A stretch of 64,000 nucleotides of DNA, taken from contig JAGTTR010000012.1 of the NCBI GenBank assembly GCA_018223385.1, positions 1 to 64,000 on the forward strand, read 5' to 3'. The notes under the pieces are model-generated. The model searched no databases. It saw nothing but the letters and a program-made list of their open reading frames with translations, and was not told the origin of the DNA. Both the position numbers and the translations under genes were made by a program. The DNA comes from Oscillospiraceae bacterium Marseille-Q3528. GTDB taxonomy: Bacteria; Bacillota; Clostridia; Lachnospirales; Lachnospiraceae. This document shows, piece after piece, positions 50,829 through 60,093 of the stretch (positions are counted from its first letter, which is position 1; every line of letters starts with the position of its first letter).

Positions 50829-51386
50829 TCAGACTTCCGCGCCGCCGTCGGTGTCCTGGCGGTTCTCTTTCAGATAATCCAGAATGTACTGGGATACCTC
50901 CGGGGTGTCGAAGGGGACGTCGCCCAGGATCTGCCGGAATTCCCGGGTATCCAGGGTGAAGGATTTATCATCATACTGGTAATTGTACACGAAATCGATG
51001 TTCTGGTTGAAAACGATCAGCGTGTGGATCGTGCCGCTGATGTCTCCCAGGGGCATACGGTCAATGTTGGACAGGCCGAACTGGGCGTACACGATCGTTC
51101 CCTTGCCTGGCTCTGACCAGATGGAGAAATCACCGCCGGCGCTTAAGGCCGCCATTTTGAAAAACGGGACGCCAAGGCCTACCTTGCGGGTGCTGCGGGT
51201 GGTGTAGAAGGGGTCCTCCACGTGTTCTACCTGCTCCGGGGTCATGCCGCAGCCATTGTCCTCGATGGTCACGTCCAGCTTGTCCGCTTTCGTGTCCACA
51301 CGGACGCTGATCGTGATGAGCGAAGCCTGGGCGCGGATGGAGTTCTCTGCAATATCAAGAATGTTTAGAGAGATTTCTGTCATCAT
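50829..51386 (-). CDS. GHKL ATPase (histidine-kinase-like ATP-binding protein) by the hydrogenase operon
   Basis: This 185-residue protein consists of a GHKL ATPase fold and a short C-terminal extension. The N-box is LNILDIAENSIRAQ, the G1 box EDNGCGMTPEQ and the G2-like box GLGVPFFKMAALSAGG. There is no phosphoacceptor His domain, so it is not a full kinase. A start at 51386 follows AAAGGA; an upstream in-frame ATG lies before that site. It is divergent from the DRTGG gene of the sensory hydrogenase operon and likely belongs to the same signalling module. Confidence 0.8.
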   Translation of the reverse strand: MMTEISLNILDIAENSIRAQASLITISVRVDTKADKLDVTIEDNGCGMTPEQVEHVEDPFYTTRSTRKVGLGVPFFKMAALSAGGDFSIWSEPGKGTIVYAQFGLSNIDRMPLGDISGTIHTLIVFNQNIDFVYNYQYDDKSFTLDTREFRQILGDVPFDTPEVSQYILDYLKENRQDTDGGAEV

Positions 51387-51534
51387 GGTTGTGTCAGTTC
51401 CTTTCATTGATTGATAATATTATAACATTTCTTTTGATAAAATGCTATCGTTATATGCAAATATATGGTATGATGGGAACAACAGCTAAGAGAGATTGTG
51501 ATACAGATGTGACTGGATGAGGGAGGAATACTGG

Positions 51535-51891
51535 ATGCTGTTAAGAGAAATACGGGAGCTGACGGATGCAGAGGTACTGACCGGACAGGATATGATCGAT
51601 ACCTATACAGTGAAGAGCGTCTATGCGTCGGATCTGATGAGTGATGTGCTGGCGCAGGTGAAGGGACATCCGCTGCTGATCACCGGCCTGTGTAATCCGC
51701 AGGTTATGCGTACCGCAGAGATGATGGATATTTCCTGTGTTCTTTTCGTGCGGGGAAAATGTCCTGACGAACATGTGCTGGAGCTTGCCAGAGAGCAGGG
51801 CCTTTGTGTCATGAGAACAGGCCGCATCATGTTTGAGGCATGTGGCATTTTATATGAGGCAGGTCTGTATGGAGGCGAAGAGGATGAGTGA
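51535..51891 (+). CDS. DRTGG-domain protein
   Basis: This 118-residue protein is built mainly of a DRTGG-like domain (family known from phosphotransacetylase-associated and CBS-linked regulators). It opens LREIRELTDAEVLTG, continues YASDLMSDVLAQV and CVLFVRGKCPDEHVL, and ends with the CVMRTGRIMFEACGILYEAG segment (split: CVMRTGRIMFEACG). Ligand and partner are unknown. ATG 51535 follows GGGAGGA. It is the first gene of the hydrogenase-linked operon and overlaps the next by 8 bp. Confidence 0.75.
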   Translation: MLLREIRELTDAEVLTGQDMIDTYTVKSVYASDLMSDVLAQVKGHPLLITGLCNPQVMRTAEMMDISCVLFVRGKCPDEHVLELAREQGLCVMRTGRIMFEACGILYEAGLYGGEEDE

Positions 51892-52315
51892 GAGCATTAT
51901 GTCACTGCATTATGATGTCTGTGCAGATGATTTCAAGGCTGCGGGAGAAGCCAGCAGTGATGTAAAAAACAAACTGAAGGTTATGGGCTTTCCGCCGGAC
52001 ATTGTCCGTCGGGTGGCCATTGCCATGTACGAGGGCGAGATCAACATGGTGATCCACGCCAACGGCGGAGAGATCACGGTGGACATCACGATGGACGAGA
52101 TCATCATTGTCCTGAAGGATGTGGGCCCGGGTATCAAGGATATCGACAAAGCCATGGAGGCAGGCTATTCCACAGCCTCCGACCATATCCGTTCGCTGGG
52201 CTTTGGCGCAGGTATGGGACTTCCGAATATGAAGAAATGTTCCGATGAGATGAAGATTGATACGAAGATCGGCGTCGGCACGACGGTGACGCTGGTGATT
52301 AAGCTTCACGCATAG
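51884..52315 (+). CDS. Anti-sigma-factor-like GHKL ATP-binding protein
   Basis: This 143-residue RsbW/SpoIIAB-like ATPase has an N-box around YEGEINMVIHANGGE, the G1 box VLKDVGPGIKDIDKAM and the G2 box LGFGAGMGLPNMKKCSDEM. Such proteins act as serine kinases of antagonists or bind partner proteins directly. ATG 51884 follows GGAGGCGAAG and overlaps the DRTGG stop. No sigma factor or STAS antagonist gene is nearby, so its partner is probably another product of this cluster. Confidence 0.82.
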   Translation: MSESIMSLHYDVCADDFKAAGEASSDVKNKLKVMGFPPDIVRRVAIAMYEGEINMVIHANGGEITVDITMDEIIIVLKDVGPGIKDIDKAMEAGYSTASDHIRSLGFGAGMGLPNMKKCSDEMKIDTKIGVGTTVTLVIKLHA

Positions 52316-52353
52316 GGAAGATGGCATGGTAATAGAAGGAAAGGAAGAAACCT

Positions 52354-53814
52354 ATGGACAAGTTTTTTCATTCTGTGTATCTGGTAGAAGAAAACTGCAC
52401 AGGCTGTTATAACTGCATCAAGCGGTGCCCGACCCAGGCGATTCGGGTGCAGGATGGGAAAGCACGGGTAAGAAGTGAGTATTGTATTGACTGCGGCGAA
52501 TGCGTCAGATCCTGCAAGCAGCATGCCAAAGCATCCAAGCGGGACAAGCTGAAACGGGATCTGGTGGGAAAATACGAGTATCTGGTGGCTCTGCCCTCCC
52601 AGGCGCTGTACAGTCAGTTTAACAACCTGGACGATGTGAACATTCTGCTCACGGGACTGAAGCTGATGGGCTTCAACGATGTGGTGGAGGTGTCCGCGGC
52701 TTCCGAGGCAGTGACGGCGCGGGCAAGAAAATATATCGAAGAGCATGAGGATCTGTGGCCCATCATCAGTACGGCATGTCCGACGGTGCTGCGGCTCATC
52801 CGGGTGCGTTTTCCCAATCTGATCGAGCATCTGCTGCCGATGAACATTCCGGCGGAGGTGGCAGCCCGGTATGCGAGACGCAAGGCCATGGAGGAGACAG
52901 GTCTGCCGTCTGAGAAGATCGGCATTGTATACATATCCCCCTGCCCTTCCAAGGTCAGCTATGTGCAGGCTCCGATGGGGGTGGAGAAAAGCGAGATCGA
53001 CGAGGTGCTGGGCATCAAGGATATTTACCGGATCCTGCTGCCTTATCTGAAAGAGGCCCAGAAGGAAGTGCAGCCGCTCCGGCAGGGCGGCAGCATCGGC
53101 ATCGGCTGGGGCAGAAGCGGCGGAGAAGCCCGGGCGCTGGGCATCCGGGAGTATATCGCGGCAGACGGCATCCTGTGTGTCATCAACGTGCTGGAGGACC
53201 TGGAGGACGAGAAGTTTGAGAAGGTGCCCTTCATTGAGCTGAATGCCTGCGATGGCGGCTGCGTGGGCGGTGTTCTCAACATTGAGAATCCGTTCGTAGC
53301 CCGGGCCAAGATCATGCGGTTCCAGAAGGAGCTGCCGGTGACACCGGCGGAAGAGCTGCTTCCCATTTCCGAGGCGGATGCGTGGTGGACGAAGCCGCTG
53401 GAATATGAGCCGGTGTACCAGCTGGGCAGCAATTTTATGGAGAGCATCGCCATGATGAAGAAGGTGGATGATCTGCTGAAGAAGTTCCCCGGCCTGGACT
53501 GCGGCTGCTGCGGGGCGCCGTCCTGCAAGGCGCTGGCCCAGGATATCGTGCGGGGCTATGCCACAGAGAATGCCTGCATCCACATTCTGAAAGACCGGCT
53601 GCATCTGTTATCCCAGTATGCGGCGGAGTTTGCCAACAATGAAGTGGTGACAAAGGAAAACATGCAGGAATATATCGAGACGACGAGACAGTATATCAAC
53701 AAGATGTCCAACGACATTGAGGCGCTGGACAACACCATCGGCGTAAGAGGCGTGCACCAGCGGGTAGAGCCCGAGACGGGAAGCGATCTGAAGCCGATGC
53801 CATCGGACGATTAG
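52354..53814 (+). CDS. Sensory-type [FeFe]-hydrogenase homologue with two ferredoxin clusters
   Basis: This 486-residue iron-sulfur protein opens with two [4Fe-4S] motifs (CTGCYNCIKRCP and CIDCGECVRSC) and continues into the hydrogenase large-subunit domain. Putative H-cluster ligands are Cys142 (STACPT), Cys197 (SPCPSK), Cys299 and Cys303 (NACDGGCVGG). The proton-transfer Cys before the first ligand is Ala141, as reported for the putative sensory enzyme HydS. A C-terminal CGCCGAPSCKALA motif adds a further cluster, and a helical tail follows. It is probably an H2/redox sensor rather than a bulk hydrogenase. Maturases HydEFG are not in the window. Confidence 0.85.
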   Translation: MDKFFHSVYLVEENCTGCYNCIKRCPTQAIRVQDGKARVRSEYCIDCGECVRSCKQHAKASKRDKLKRDLVGKYEYLVALPSQALYSQFNNLDDVNILLTGLKLMGFNDVVEVSAASEAVTARARKYIEEHEDLWPIISTACPTVLRLIRVRFPNLIEHLLPMNIPAEVAARYARRKAMEETGLPSEKIGIVYISPCPSKVSYVQAPMGVEKSEIDEVLGIKDIYRILLPYLKEAQKEVQPLRQGGSIGIGWGRSGGEARALGIREYIAADGILCVINVLEDLEDEKFEKVPFIELNACDGGCVGGVLNIENPFVARAKIMRFQKELPVTPAEELLPISEADAWWTKPLEYEPVYQLGSNFMESIAMMKKVDDLLKKFPGLDCGCCGAPSCKALAQDIVRGYATENACIHILKDRLHLLSQYAAEFANNEVVTKENMQEYIETTRQYINKMSNDIEALDNTIGVRGVHQRVEPETGSDLKPMPSDD

Positions 53815-53834
53815 GGAATGGAGAAAGGATCAGT

Positions 53835-54170
53835 ATGACAGTCAGAGATTTGATGGACAAAAACCTTTTTAAAGTGGAAAATACCGGGGACAATCTGGAC
53901 GCGGAGATCACCAAGCCGTTTTGCTGCGATCTTTTGAGCGTTGCCATGGGAAAAGCCCCGGCAGGCAGCTGCTGGGTGACCGTCATGGCCAACATGAACA
54001 CCCTGGCGGTGGCAGTGCTGACAGAGGTGGCCTGCATTGTGCTGGCAGAAGGGATGAAGCTGGACGACACGTGCCTGCAGAAGGCTGTACAGCAGGGGAT
54101 CACAGTTTTTCAGACGGCAGAGCCGGTGTTCGATGCAGCATTAAAGGTACAGAGGCTTCTGGATGCCTGA
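53835..54170 (+). CDS. Small DRTGG-like domain protein
   Basis: This 111-residue protein opens MTVRDLMDKNLFKVE and carries CCDLLSVAMGKAPAGSCWVT, NTLAVAVLTEVACIVLAEG and a final KAVQQGITVFQTAEPVFDAA. The layout matches stand-alone DRTGG-type domains seen beside sensory hydrogenases. It is related in plan to the protein at 51535, so the operon carries two such proteins flanking the hydrogenase. Its stop overlaps the PHP gene start by 8 bp. Confidence 0.75.
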   Translation: MTVRDLMDKNLFKVENTGDNLDAEITKPFCCDLLSVAMGKAPAGSCWVTVMANMNTLAVAVLTEVACIVLAEGMKLDDTCLQKAVQQGITVFQTAEPVFDAALKVQRLLDA

Positions 54171-54906
54171 GTTTGCCTATGACCTGCACATCCATTCCTG
54201 CCTCTCCCCCTGCGGAGATGAGGATATGACCCCGGCCAACATCGTCGGGATGGCGGCCTTAAAAGGGCTGGATGTGATCGCGCTGACAGACCATAATTCC
54301 TGCAAAAACTGTCCGGCCATCATGAAAGCGGCACAGGAGTACGGGATTTCCGTTATCCCGGGCATGGAGCTGACGACCATGGAGGAGGTGCATGTGCTGT
54401 GCCTGTTCCCGGAGCTTTCCCGGGCCATGGATTTTGATGCCTATGTGTATGAGCGGCTGCTGCCTTTTCCCAACCGGGAAGACCTGTTCGGGCGGCAGAT
54501 CATTTACAATGAGAACGACGAACCGGCGGGCAAGGTGGAATATCTGCTCATCAGCAGTACCCAGATCACCTTTTCGGCGGCGCAGGACATCGTGGAGCAG
54601 TTCGGCGGCGTCATGATCCCTGCCCACATCGACAAGAATTCCAACAGCCTGCTGCACAATCTGGGGTTCATTCCCTCGGACAGTCATTTTACCTGTGCCG
54701 AGGTGGCCAATCTGGACGATCTGGAGCGATTGAAGGAAGAAAATCCCTATCTGAACGGCTGTAAGATCATCCACGATTCCGATGCCCACTATCTGGAGCA
54801 CATCCATGAGCGGGAGCAGTTTCTGACGGCGGCTTCCGCAAAACCGGCGGATGTGCTGGAAGCACTCACCGGAAAATCCTTGACAAGTGGGGTGGGTGTG
54901 ATATAA
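54163..54906 (+). CDS. PHP-domain phosphoesterase
   Basis: This 247-residue metal-dependent hydrolase of the polymerase-and-histidinol-phosphatase superfamily has metal ligands in YDLHIHSCLSPCGDED, IALTDHNSC, VIPGMELTTMEEVHVL, VMIPAHIDKN and IHDSDAHYLEHI. Related enzymes cleave nucleotides, 3',5'-bisphosphates or RNA ends. It closes the sensory-hydrogenase operon with an 8-bp overlap, so a signalling nucleotide substrate is an attractive inference. The pheST promoter lies in its last codons. Confidence 0.85.
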   Translation: MPEFAYDLHIHSCLSPCGDEDMTPANIVGMAALKGLDVIALTDHNSCKNCPAIMKAAQEYGISVIPGMELTTMEEVHVLCLFPELSRAMDFDAYVYERLLPFPNREDLFGRQIIYNENDEPAGKVEYLLISSTQITFSAAQDIVEQFGGVMIPAHIDKNSNSLLHNLGFIPSDSHFTCAEVANLDDLERLKEENPYLNGCKIIHDSDAHYLEHIHEREQFLTAASAKPADVLEALTGKSLTSGVGVI

Positions 54907-54907
54907 T
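54880..54907 (+). promoter_or_regulatory. Sigma-A promoter of the pheST T-box transcript
   Basis: TTGACA (54880-54885), 16 bp and TATAAT (54902-54907), overlapping the end of the PHP gene. Confidence 0.85.
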
Positions 54908-54913
54908 GAGCGC

Positions 54914-55213
54914 ATGCGAGTCATCATGCTGGCATGGATGATGAGCGGCGAATGGAATCATATACAACATATATGACAGGCAATGAAGGTGCACAGTAGA
55001 CTGTTTTTTTCCGACAGAGAGAGAGGATCATCGGCTGGAAGTCCTCCCGGGTGCAGAGAGCAGTTGAATTTCCCACCGGAGCTTCGTCCCTGAAAGCAGT
55101 AGGGGATGACGGTTTATCTGCCCGTTACGCAGAACAAGTGCCCGGACAGCGTCCGGGAATCAGGGTGGTACCGCGATGACCTCGTCCCTCTTTGGGACGG
55201 GGTCTTTCTTATG
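54914..55213 (+). promoter_or_regulatory. T-box riboswitch leader (tRNA-Phe responsive)
   Basis: The T-box core AGGGTGGTACCGCG is at 55162-55175. It is followed by the intrinsic terminator GACCTCGTCCC-TCTT-GGGACGGGGTC and Ts to 55210. Upstream Stem I elements include AGAGAGGATC. A TTC triplet in TTGAATTTCCCACC (near 55063-55076) is a candidate Phe specifier. Binding of uncharged tRNA would favour the antiterminator and expression of pheST. Confidence 0.9.
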
Positions 55214-55222
55214 CGCAAGATA

Positions 55223-55293
55223 ATGAGCAAAAAGGAGCCGTGTAAGCGGCGGAGAGCATCGACAGATGCGGTTTTGCGAATGTGCGACGGAAC
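55223..55293 (-). repeat. Left-half copy of the dispersed structured repeat
   Basis: Read on the minus strand it matches the left half of the element at 28253: GTTCC, ACATTCGCAAAA, CGCATCTG, CGATGCT, TCC and the end TTTTTGCTCAT. The small second hairpin is GCCG/CGGC here versus CTGC/GCAG there, so sequence changes but pairing is kept. It lies between the T-box terminator and pheS. Confidence 0.7.
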
Positions 55294-55332
55294 TGTTGCG
55301 TATGCCAAACAAGTATGAGAGGAGAAAAAGAA

Positions 55333-56352
55333 ATGAGAGATAAGCTGAACAGCATCAAAGAAGAAGCACTGAAGCAGATCCAGTCTTCCGATGCGCTGGA
55401 GAAGCTCAATGACGTGCGTGTCGCTTTCCTTGGCAAAAAGGGTGAGCTGACGGCTGTATTGAAGAGCATGAAGGAAGTGGATGCCAAGGAGCGTCCCATC
55501 ATCGGCCAGATGGTGAATGAGACCCGTGCGGAGATCGAGAAAGCACTGGAAGAGACGAAGAAGCGCATGGAGGCAGCGGCCAGAGAAGAGAAGTTAAAGA
55601 ATGAGGTCATCGATGTGACCCTCCCTGCCAAGAAGAATAACGTGGGACACCGGCATCCCAACACCATCGCCCTGGAAGAGGTACAGCGGATTTTCGTTGG
55701 CATGGGCTACGAAGTAGTGGAAGGCCCCGAGGTGGAGTATGACCTGTACAACTTTGAAAAACTGAATATCCCGGCCAACCATCCGGCCAAGGATGAGCAG
55801 GATACGTTCTATATCAACAAGGACATCGTACTGAGAACCCAGACCTCCCCGGTACAGGCGCGGATCATGGAGCAGGGCAAGCTTCCCATCCGTATGATCG
55901 CCCCCGGCAGAGTGTTCCGTGCCGATGAGGTGGATGCCACCCATTCCCCGTCCTTCCATCAGATCGAGGGACTGGTGGTGGACAAGAATATCACCTTTGC
56001 AGACCTGAAAGGCACCCTGGAGGTATTTGCCAAGGAGCTGTTCGGTGAGAATACGAAGACCAAATTCCGCCCCCATCACTTCCCGTTCACGGAGCCTAGT
56101 GCAGAGATGGATGTGTCCTGCTTCAAGTGCGGCGGCAAGGGCTGCCGGTTCTGTAAGGGCGAGGGCTGGATCGAGATCCTGGGCTGCGGTATGGTACATC
56201 CTCACGTATTTGAGATGTGCGGCATCGACCCGGAGGAGTACACCGGCTTTGCTTTCGGTGTGGGCCTGGAGCGAATCGCGCTGCTGAAATATGAGATCGA
56301 CGACATGAGACTGCTGTACGAGAATGACATGCGTTTCCTGAAGCAGTTCTAG
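55333..56352 (+). CDS. pheS: Phenylalanyl-tRNA synthetase alpha subunit
   Basis: This 339-residue catalytic subunit of the heterotetramer has an N-terminal coiled coil (residues 1-90), motif 2 region [22 protein letters not shown] (split: [20 protein letters not shown]), the Phe pocket [10 protein letters not shown] and motif 3 [16 protein letters not shown]. It also keeps the [17 protein letters not shown] cysteine cluster. ATG 55333 has AGGAG upstream; an in-frame start at 55282 falls in the repeat. Control is by the T-box. Confidence 0.96.
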   Translation: MRDKLNSIKEEALKQIQSSDALEKLNDVRVAFLGKKGELTAVLKSMKEVDAKERPIIGQMVNETRAEIEKALEETKKRMEAAAREEKLKNEVIDVTLPAKKNNVGHRHPNTIALEEVQRIFVGMGYEVVEGPEVEYDLYNFEKLNIPANHPAKDEQDTFYINKDIVLRTQTSPVQARIMEQGKLPIRMIAPGRVFRADEVDATHSPSFHQIEGLVVDKNITFADLKGTLEVFAKELFGENTKTKFRPHHFPFTEPSAEMDVSCFKCGGKGCRFCKGEGWIEILGCGMVHPHVFEMCGIDPEEYTGFAFGVGLERIALLKYEIDDMRLLYENDMRFLKQF

Positions 56353-56370
56353 GAAAGGGAGGAAGAACAG

Positions 56371-58791
56371 ATGAATACATCATTAGCATGGATCAAAGCA
56401 TATGTTCCGGATCTTGACGTGGAGGCGCAGGAGTTCGCAGATGCCATGACACTGTCCGGTTCCAAGGTAGAGGGATATGAGAAGTTCGATGCAGATCTGG
56501 ACAAGATCATCATCGGACAGATTGTGAAAATAGAGAAGCACCCGGATGCAGATAAGCTCATTATCTGTCAGGTCAATATCGGTCAGGAAGAACCGATCCA
56601 GATCGTCACCGGTGCGCCCAACGTAAAAGAAGGGGACAAGGTTCCCGTTGTTCTGGACGGCGGCCGGGTGGCTGGCGGCCATGACGGCAAGAAGACCCCG
56701 GGCGGCATCAAGATCAAAAAAGGCAAGCTGCGCGGCGTGGAGTCCAACGGTATGCTCTGCTCCATCGAGGAGCTGGGCTCCAGCAGAGATATGTACCCGG
56801 AGGCACCGGAGTACGGCATCTATATTTTCGGAGATGACGCGGTTGTGGGCAGTGACGCCATCGAGGCGCTGGGCCTGCATGATGTGGTGGTAGAGTACGA
56901 GATCACCTCCAACCGGGTAGACTGCTTCTCCGTCATCGGCCTGGCAAGAGAGGCAGCAGCTACTTTCCACAAGGATTTCTATCCGCCGGTGATCACCGAG
57001 ACCGGCAACAGCGAGGATGTGAACGACTACATCAAAGTGAAGGTAGAGGACAAGGATCTCTGCCCCAGATACTGTGCCCGGGTGGTAAAGAACATCAAAT
57101 TTGCACCGTCGCCGGTGTGGATGCAGAGACGGCTGGCGGCCCATGGCATCCGTCCCATCAATAACGTGGTAGATATCACCAACTACATCATGGAAGAGTA
57201 TGGACAGCCCATGCACGCTTACGATCTGGATACCATCGCCGGTCATCAGATCATCGTCCGCCGGGCAGAGGATGGCGAGAAATTCACCACCCTGGACGGC
57301 CAGGAGCGCACCGTGGACAGCTCCGTGCTCATGATCTGCGATGCAGACAAGGCCGTGGGCATTGCCGGTATCATGGGCGGTGAGAACTCCATGATCACGG
57401 AAAACGTACACACCATGCTCTTTGAGGCAGCCTGCTTCGACGGCACCAACATCCGTCTTTCCAGCAAAAAGGTGGGGCTTCGTACCGATGCTTCCTCCAA
57501 GTTCGAGAAGGGTCTGGATCCCAACACGGCCATGGAAGCCATCAACCGTGCCTGCCAGCTGGTGGAAGAGCTGGGCGCCGGTGAGGTTGTGGGCGGTGTG
57601 GTAGACGTATACAGCAAGGTGCGCACCGGCAACCGGGTACCCTTTGATGCGGATTATGTGAACCGTCTGCTGGGCACAAACGTGGACCGCGACACCATGA
57701 TTGGCTACTTCAAGAAAATTGACCTGGGCTTTGACGAGGAGACGTCCGAGGTCATCGTTCCGTCCTGGAGACAGGATCTGCTGCGTCCGGCTGACCTGGC
57801 AGAGGAAGTGGCAAGATTTTACGGCTATGCCAACATTCCGACCACCCTTCCTTCCGGCGAGGCGACCACAGGAAAACTGTCCTTCAAGATGCGCATTGAG
57901 GCAGTGGCAAGAGATATCGCAGAATTCTGTGGTTTCAGCCAGGGCATGAGCTATTCCTTCGAAAGCCCCAAGGTATTTGATAAATTACTGCTGCCGGCTG
58001 ACGATCCCATGCGCCGTGCCATCACCATTTCCAACCCGCTGGGTGAGGATTTCAGCATCATGCGTACCACATCCCTGAACGGCATGCTGACTTCTCTGGC
58101 CACCAACTATAACCGGAGAAACAAAGACGTGCGCCTGTATGAGATGGGCAACATCTACATTCCGGGTGAGCTGCCGTTGAAGGAGCTGCCGGATGAGCGG
58201 ATGCAGTTTACCCTGGGTATGTACGGCGAGGGAGATTTCTACACCATGAAGGGCGTGGTAGAGGAATTCCTGGACAAGATCGGCATGAAGAAAAAAGAGA
58301 CCTATGATCCGAAAGCAGGCAAACCGTTCCTGCATCCGGGCAGACAGGCCAACATCATTTATGACGGAACCGTCATCGGCTATCTGGGTGAGATCCATCC
58401 CACCGTTGCAGATACCTACGGCATCGGCGAGCGGGCTTACGTGGCTGTGCTGGATATGCCGGAAATCCTGCCTTACGCATCCTTCGACCGCAAGTACGAG
58501 GGCATTGCCAAGTATCCGGCAGTGATGAGAGACATTTCCATGGTTGTGCCGAAAGAAATTCTGGCAGGTGAGATCGAGGCTGTCATTGAGAAGTGTGGCG
58601 GCGCCCATCTGGAAAGCTATCAGCTGTTTGATATTTACGAGGGCAGCCAGATTAAGAAGGGCTACAAGTCCCTGGCCTACTCCATTGTATTCCGTTCCAG
58701 AGAAAAGACACTGGAGGAGAGCGAGATTTCCAGCGCCATGAACAGAATTTTAAAAGCACTGGAAGGCATGGGCATTGAGCTCAGACAGTGA
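56371..58791 (+). CDS. pheT: Phenylalanyl-tRNA synthetase beta subunit
   Basis: This 806-residue subunit carries a tRNA-binding EMAP-like domain (IVKIEKHPDADKLIICQVNI, split as KIEKHPDADKLIICQV), the B3/B4 editing domain (SNRVDCFSVIGLAREAAA), B5 (PFDADYVNRLLG) and a catalytic-like fold. A C-terminal anticodon-binding FDX domain follows (YPAVMRDISMVVP, FRSREKTLEESEI). Length is standard. It is 18 bp after pheS in the same T-box operon. Confidence 0.96.
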   Translation: MNTSLAWIKAYVPDLDVEAQEFADAMTLSGSKVEGYEKFDADLDKIIIGQIVKIEKHPDADKLIICQVNIGQEEPIQIVTGAPNVKEGDKVPVVLDGGRVAGGHDGKKTPGGIKIKKGKLRGVESNGMLCSIEELGSSRDMYPEAPEYGIYIFGDDAVVGSDAIEALGLHDVVVEYEITSNRVDCFSVIGLAREAAATFHKDFYPPVITETGNSEDVNDYIKVKVEDKDLCPRYCARVVKNIKFAPSPVWMQRRLAAHGIRPINNVVDITNYIMEEYGQPMHAYDLDTIAGHQIIVRRAEDGEKFTTLDGQERTVDSSVLMICDADKAVGIAGIMGGENSMITENVHTMLFEAACFDGTNIRLSSKKVGLRTDASSKFEKGLDPNTAMEAINRACQLVEELGAGEVVGGVVDVYSKVRTGNRVPFDADYVNRLLGTNVDRDTMIGYFKKIDLGFDEETSEVIVPSWRQDLLRPADLAEEVARFYGYANIPTTLPSGEATTGKLSFKMRIEAVARDIAEFCGFSQGMSYSFESPKVFDKLLLPADDPMRRAITISNPLGEDFSIMRTTSLNGMLTSLATNYNRRNKDVRLYEMGNIYIPGELPLKELPDERMQFTLGMYGEGDFYTMKGVVEEFLDKIGMKKKETYDPKAGKPFLHPGRQANIIYDGTVIGYLGEIHPTVADTYGIGERAYVAVLDMPEILPYASFDRKYEGIAKYPAVMRDISMVVPKEILAGEIEAVIEKCGGAHLESYQLFDIYEGSQIKKGYKSLAYSIVFRSREKTLEESEISSAMNRILKALEGMGIELRQ

Positions 58792-58808
58792 TAAGGAGCA
58801 TATAAGAA

Positions 58809-59834
58809 ATGAAAACATCGGATTTTTACTTTGATCTGCCCAAGGAGCTGATCGCCCAGGATCCGCTGGAAGACCGATCCAGTTCGAGACTTCTCGTGCT
58901 GGATCGGAAGACCGGCGCGCGGGAGCATCGGATATTCCGGGACATTGTAGAATATCTCAACCCGGGCGATTGTCTGGTCATCAACAACACCAAGGTTATT
59001 CCCGCCCGTCTGTACGGGGCCAAAGAGGGTACCCAGGCCAAGATCGAGATCCTTCTGCTGAAACGCAGAGAGGGCGACGTGTGGGAGACACTGGTAAAAC
59101 CGGGCAAAAAGGCAAAGCCGGGCACGAAGATTTCCTTCGGTGACGGCCTTCTCACGGGAGAAGTGCTGGACGTGGTGGATGAGGGCAACCGTTTGATCAA
59201 ATTCACCTACGACGGTATTTTTGAGGAAATTTTGGATCAGCTGGGCCAGATGCCCCTGCCGCCTTACATTACCCATCAGCTCAAGGACAAGAACCGGTAT
59301 CAGACTGTCTATGCGAAGCATGACGGCTCTGCGGCAGCTCCCACAGCGGGTCTGCATTTCACACCGGAGCTGCTGCGCCAGATCGAGGAAAAGGGCGTGA
59401 AGATCGCCCATGTGACGCTACATGTGGGACTTGGCACCTTCCGGCCGGTAAAGGTGGAGGACGTGACCGAGCACCATATGCATTCGGAATATTTCTTCAT
59501 TGAAGAAGACCAGGCGAAGCTCATCAACGATACGAAGGCAGCAGGCGGCCGGGTCATCGCCGTGGGCACCACCAGCTGCCGGACACTGGAATCCGCCGTG
59601 GGAGAGGATGGAAAGTTAAAAGCCACCAGCGGCTGGACAGACATCTTCATCTATCCGGGCTACCAGTTCAAGGTCATTGACGCTTTGATCACCAATTTCC
59701 ACTTGCCGGAGTCCACCCTGCTTATGCTGGTGTCCGCCCTGGCCGGGAAGGAAAACATCATGAACGCCTATGAGGAAGCCGTGAAAGAGCGGTATCGGTT
59801 CTTTTCCTTCGGCGACGCCATGTTCATTATGTAA
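58809..59834 (+). CDS. queA: S-adenosylmethionine:tRNA ribosyltransferase-isomerase
   Basis: QueA transfers and isomerises the ribosyl moiety of SAM to 7-aminomethyl-deazaguanine tRNA, making epoxyqueuosine. The 341 residues show [70 protein letters not shown] and the tail [12 protein letters not shown]. It is 17 bp after pheT and probably read through from that operon. The tgt gene often found next is absent. Confidence 0.95.
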   Translation: MKTSDFYFDLPKELIAQDPLEDRSSSRLLVLDRKTGAREHRIFRDIVEYLNPGDCLVINNTKVIPARLYGAKEGTQAKIEILLLKRREGDVWETLVKPGKKAKPGTKISFGDGLLTGEVLDVVDEGNRLIKFTYDGIFEEILDQLGQMPLPPYITHQLKDKNRYQTVYAKHDGSAAAPTAGLHFTPELLRQIEEKGVKIAHVTLHVGLGTFRPVKVEDVTEHHMHSEYFFIEEDQAKLINDTKAAGGRVIAVGTTSCRTLESAVGEDGKLKATSGWTDIFIYPGYQFKVIDALITNFHLPESTLLMLVSALAGKENIMNAYEEAVKERYRFFSFGDAMFIM

Positions 59835-59893
59835 AACGGTTCGCGACAAAAGAACGAACCATGTGTTATATATAAAAGACATCAGGAAAATCG

Positions 59894-59926
59894 AAAGAAC
59901 AGTCTTTAGGGACTGTTCTTTTTTGG
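59894..59926 (+). terminator. Rho-independent terminator after queA
   Basis: GAACAGTC-TTTAGG-GACTGTTC with six Ts. A smaller GGTTCG/CGAACC stem precedes it at about 59838-59860. Confidence 0.88.
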
Positions 59927-60016
59927 GCTTTTTTCAGATTTTTTAGCCGGCGCTGTAGCAGTGGTCTTAAGAATTGTTCGCTATTTCTTAATAAATTCCT
60001 AATTTTCCCTTTTCGG

Positions 60017-60046
60017 AATCCTAAAATCTTTCCACTATGCTGTGTA
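60017..60046 (+). promoter_or_regulatory. Candidate promoter of the VanG/VanT-like pair
   Basis: TTCGGA, an 18-bp spacer and TATGCT near 60041. The match is weak, as expected for a regulated promoter. I see no van-type regulator gene nearby. Confidence 0.35.
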
Positions 60047-60093
60047 TAGAAGCGATGGCAGAGAGGCCATTGCCGGAAAGAAGGAGACAACAG

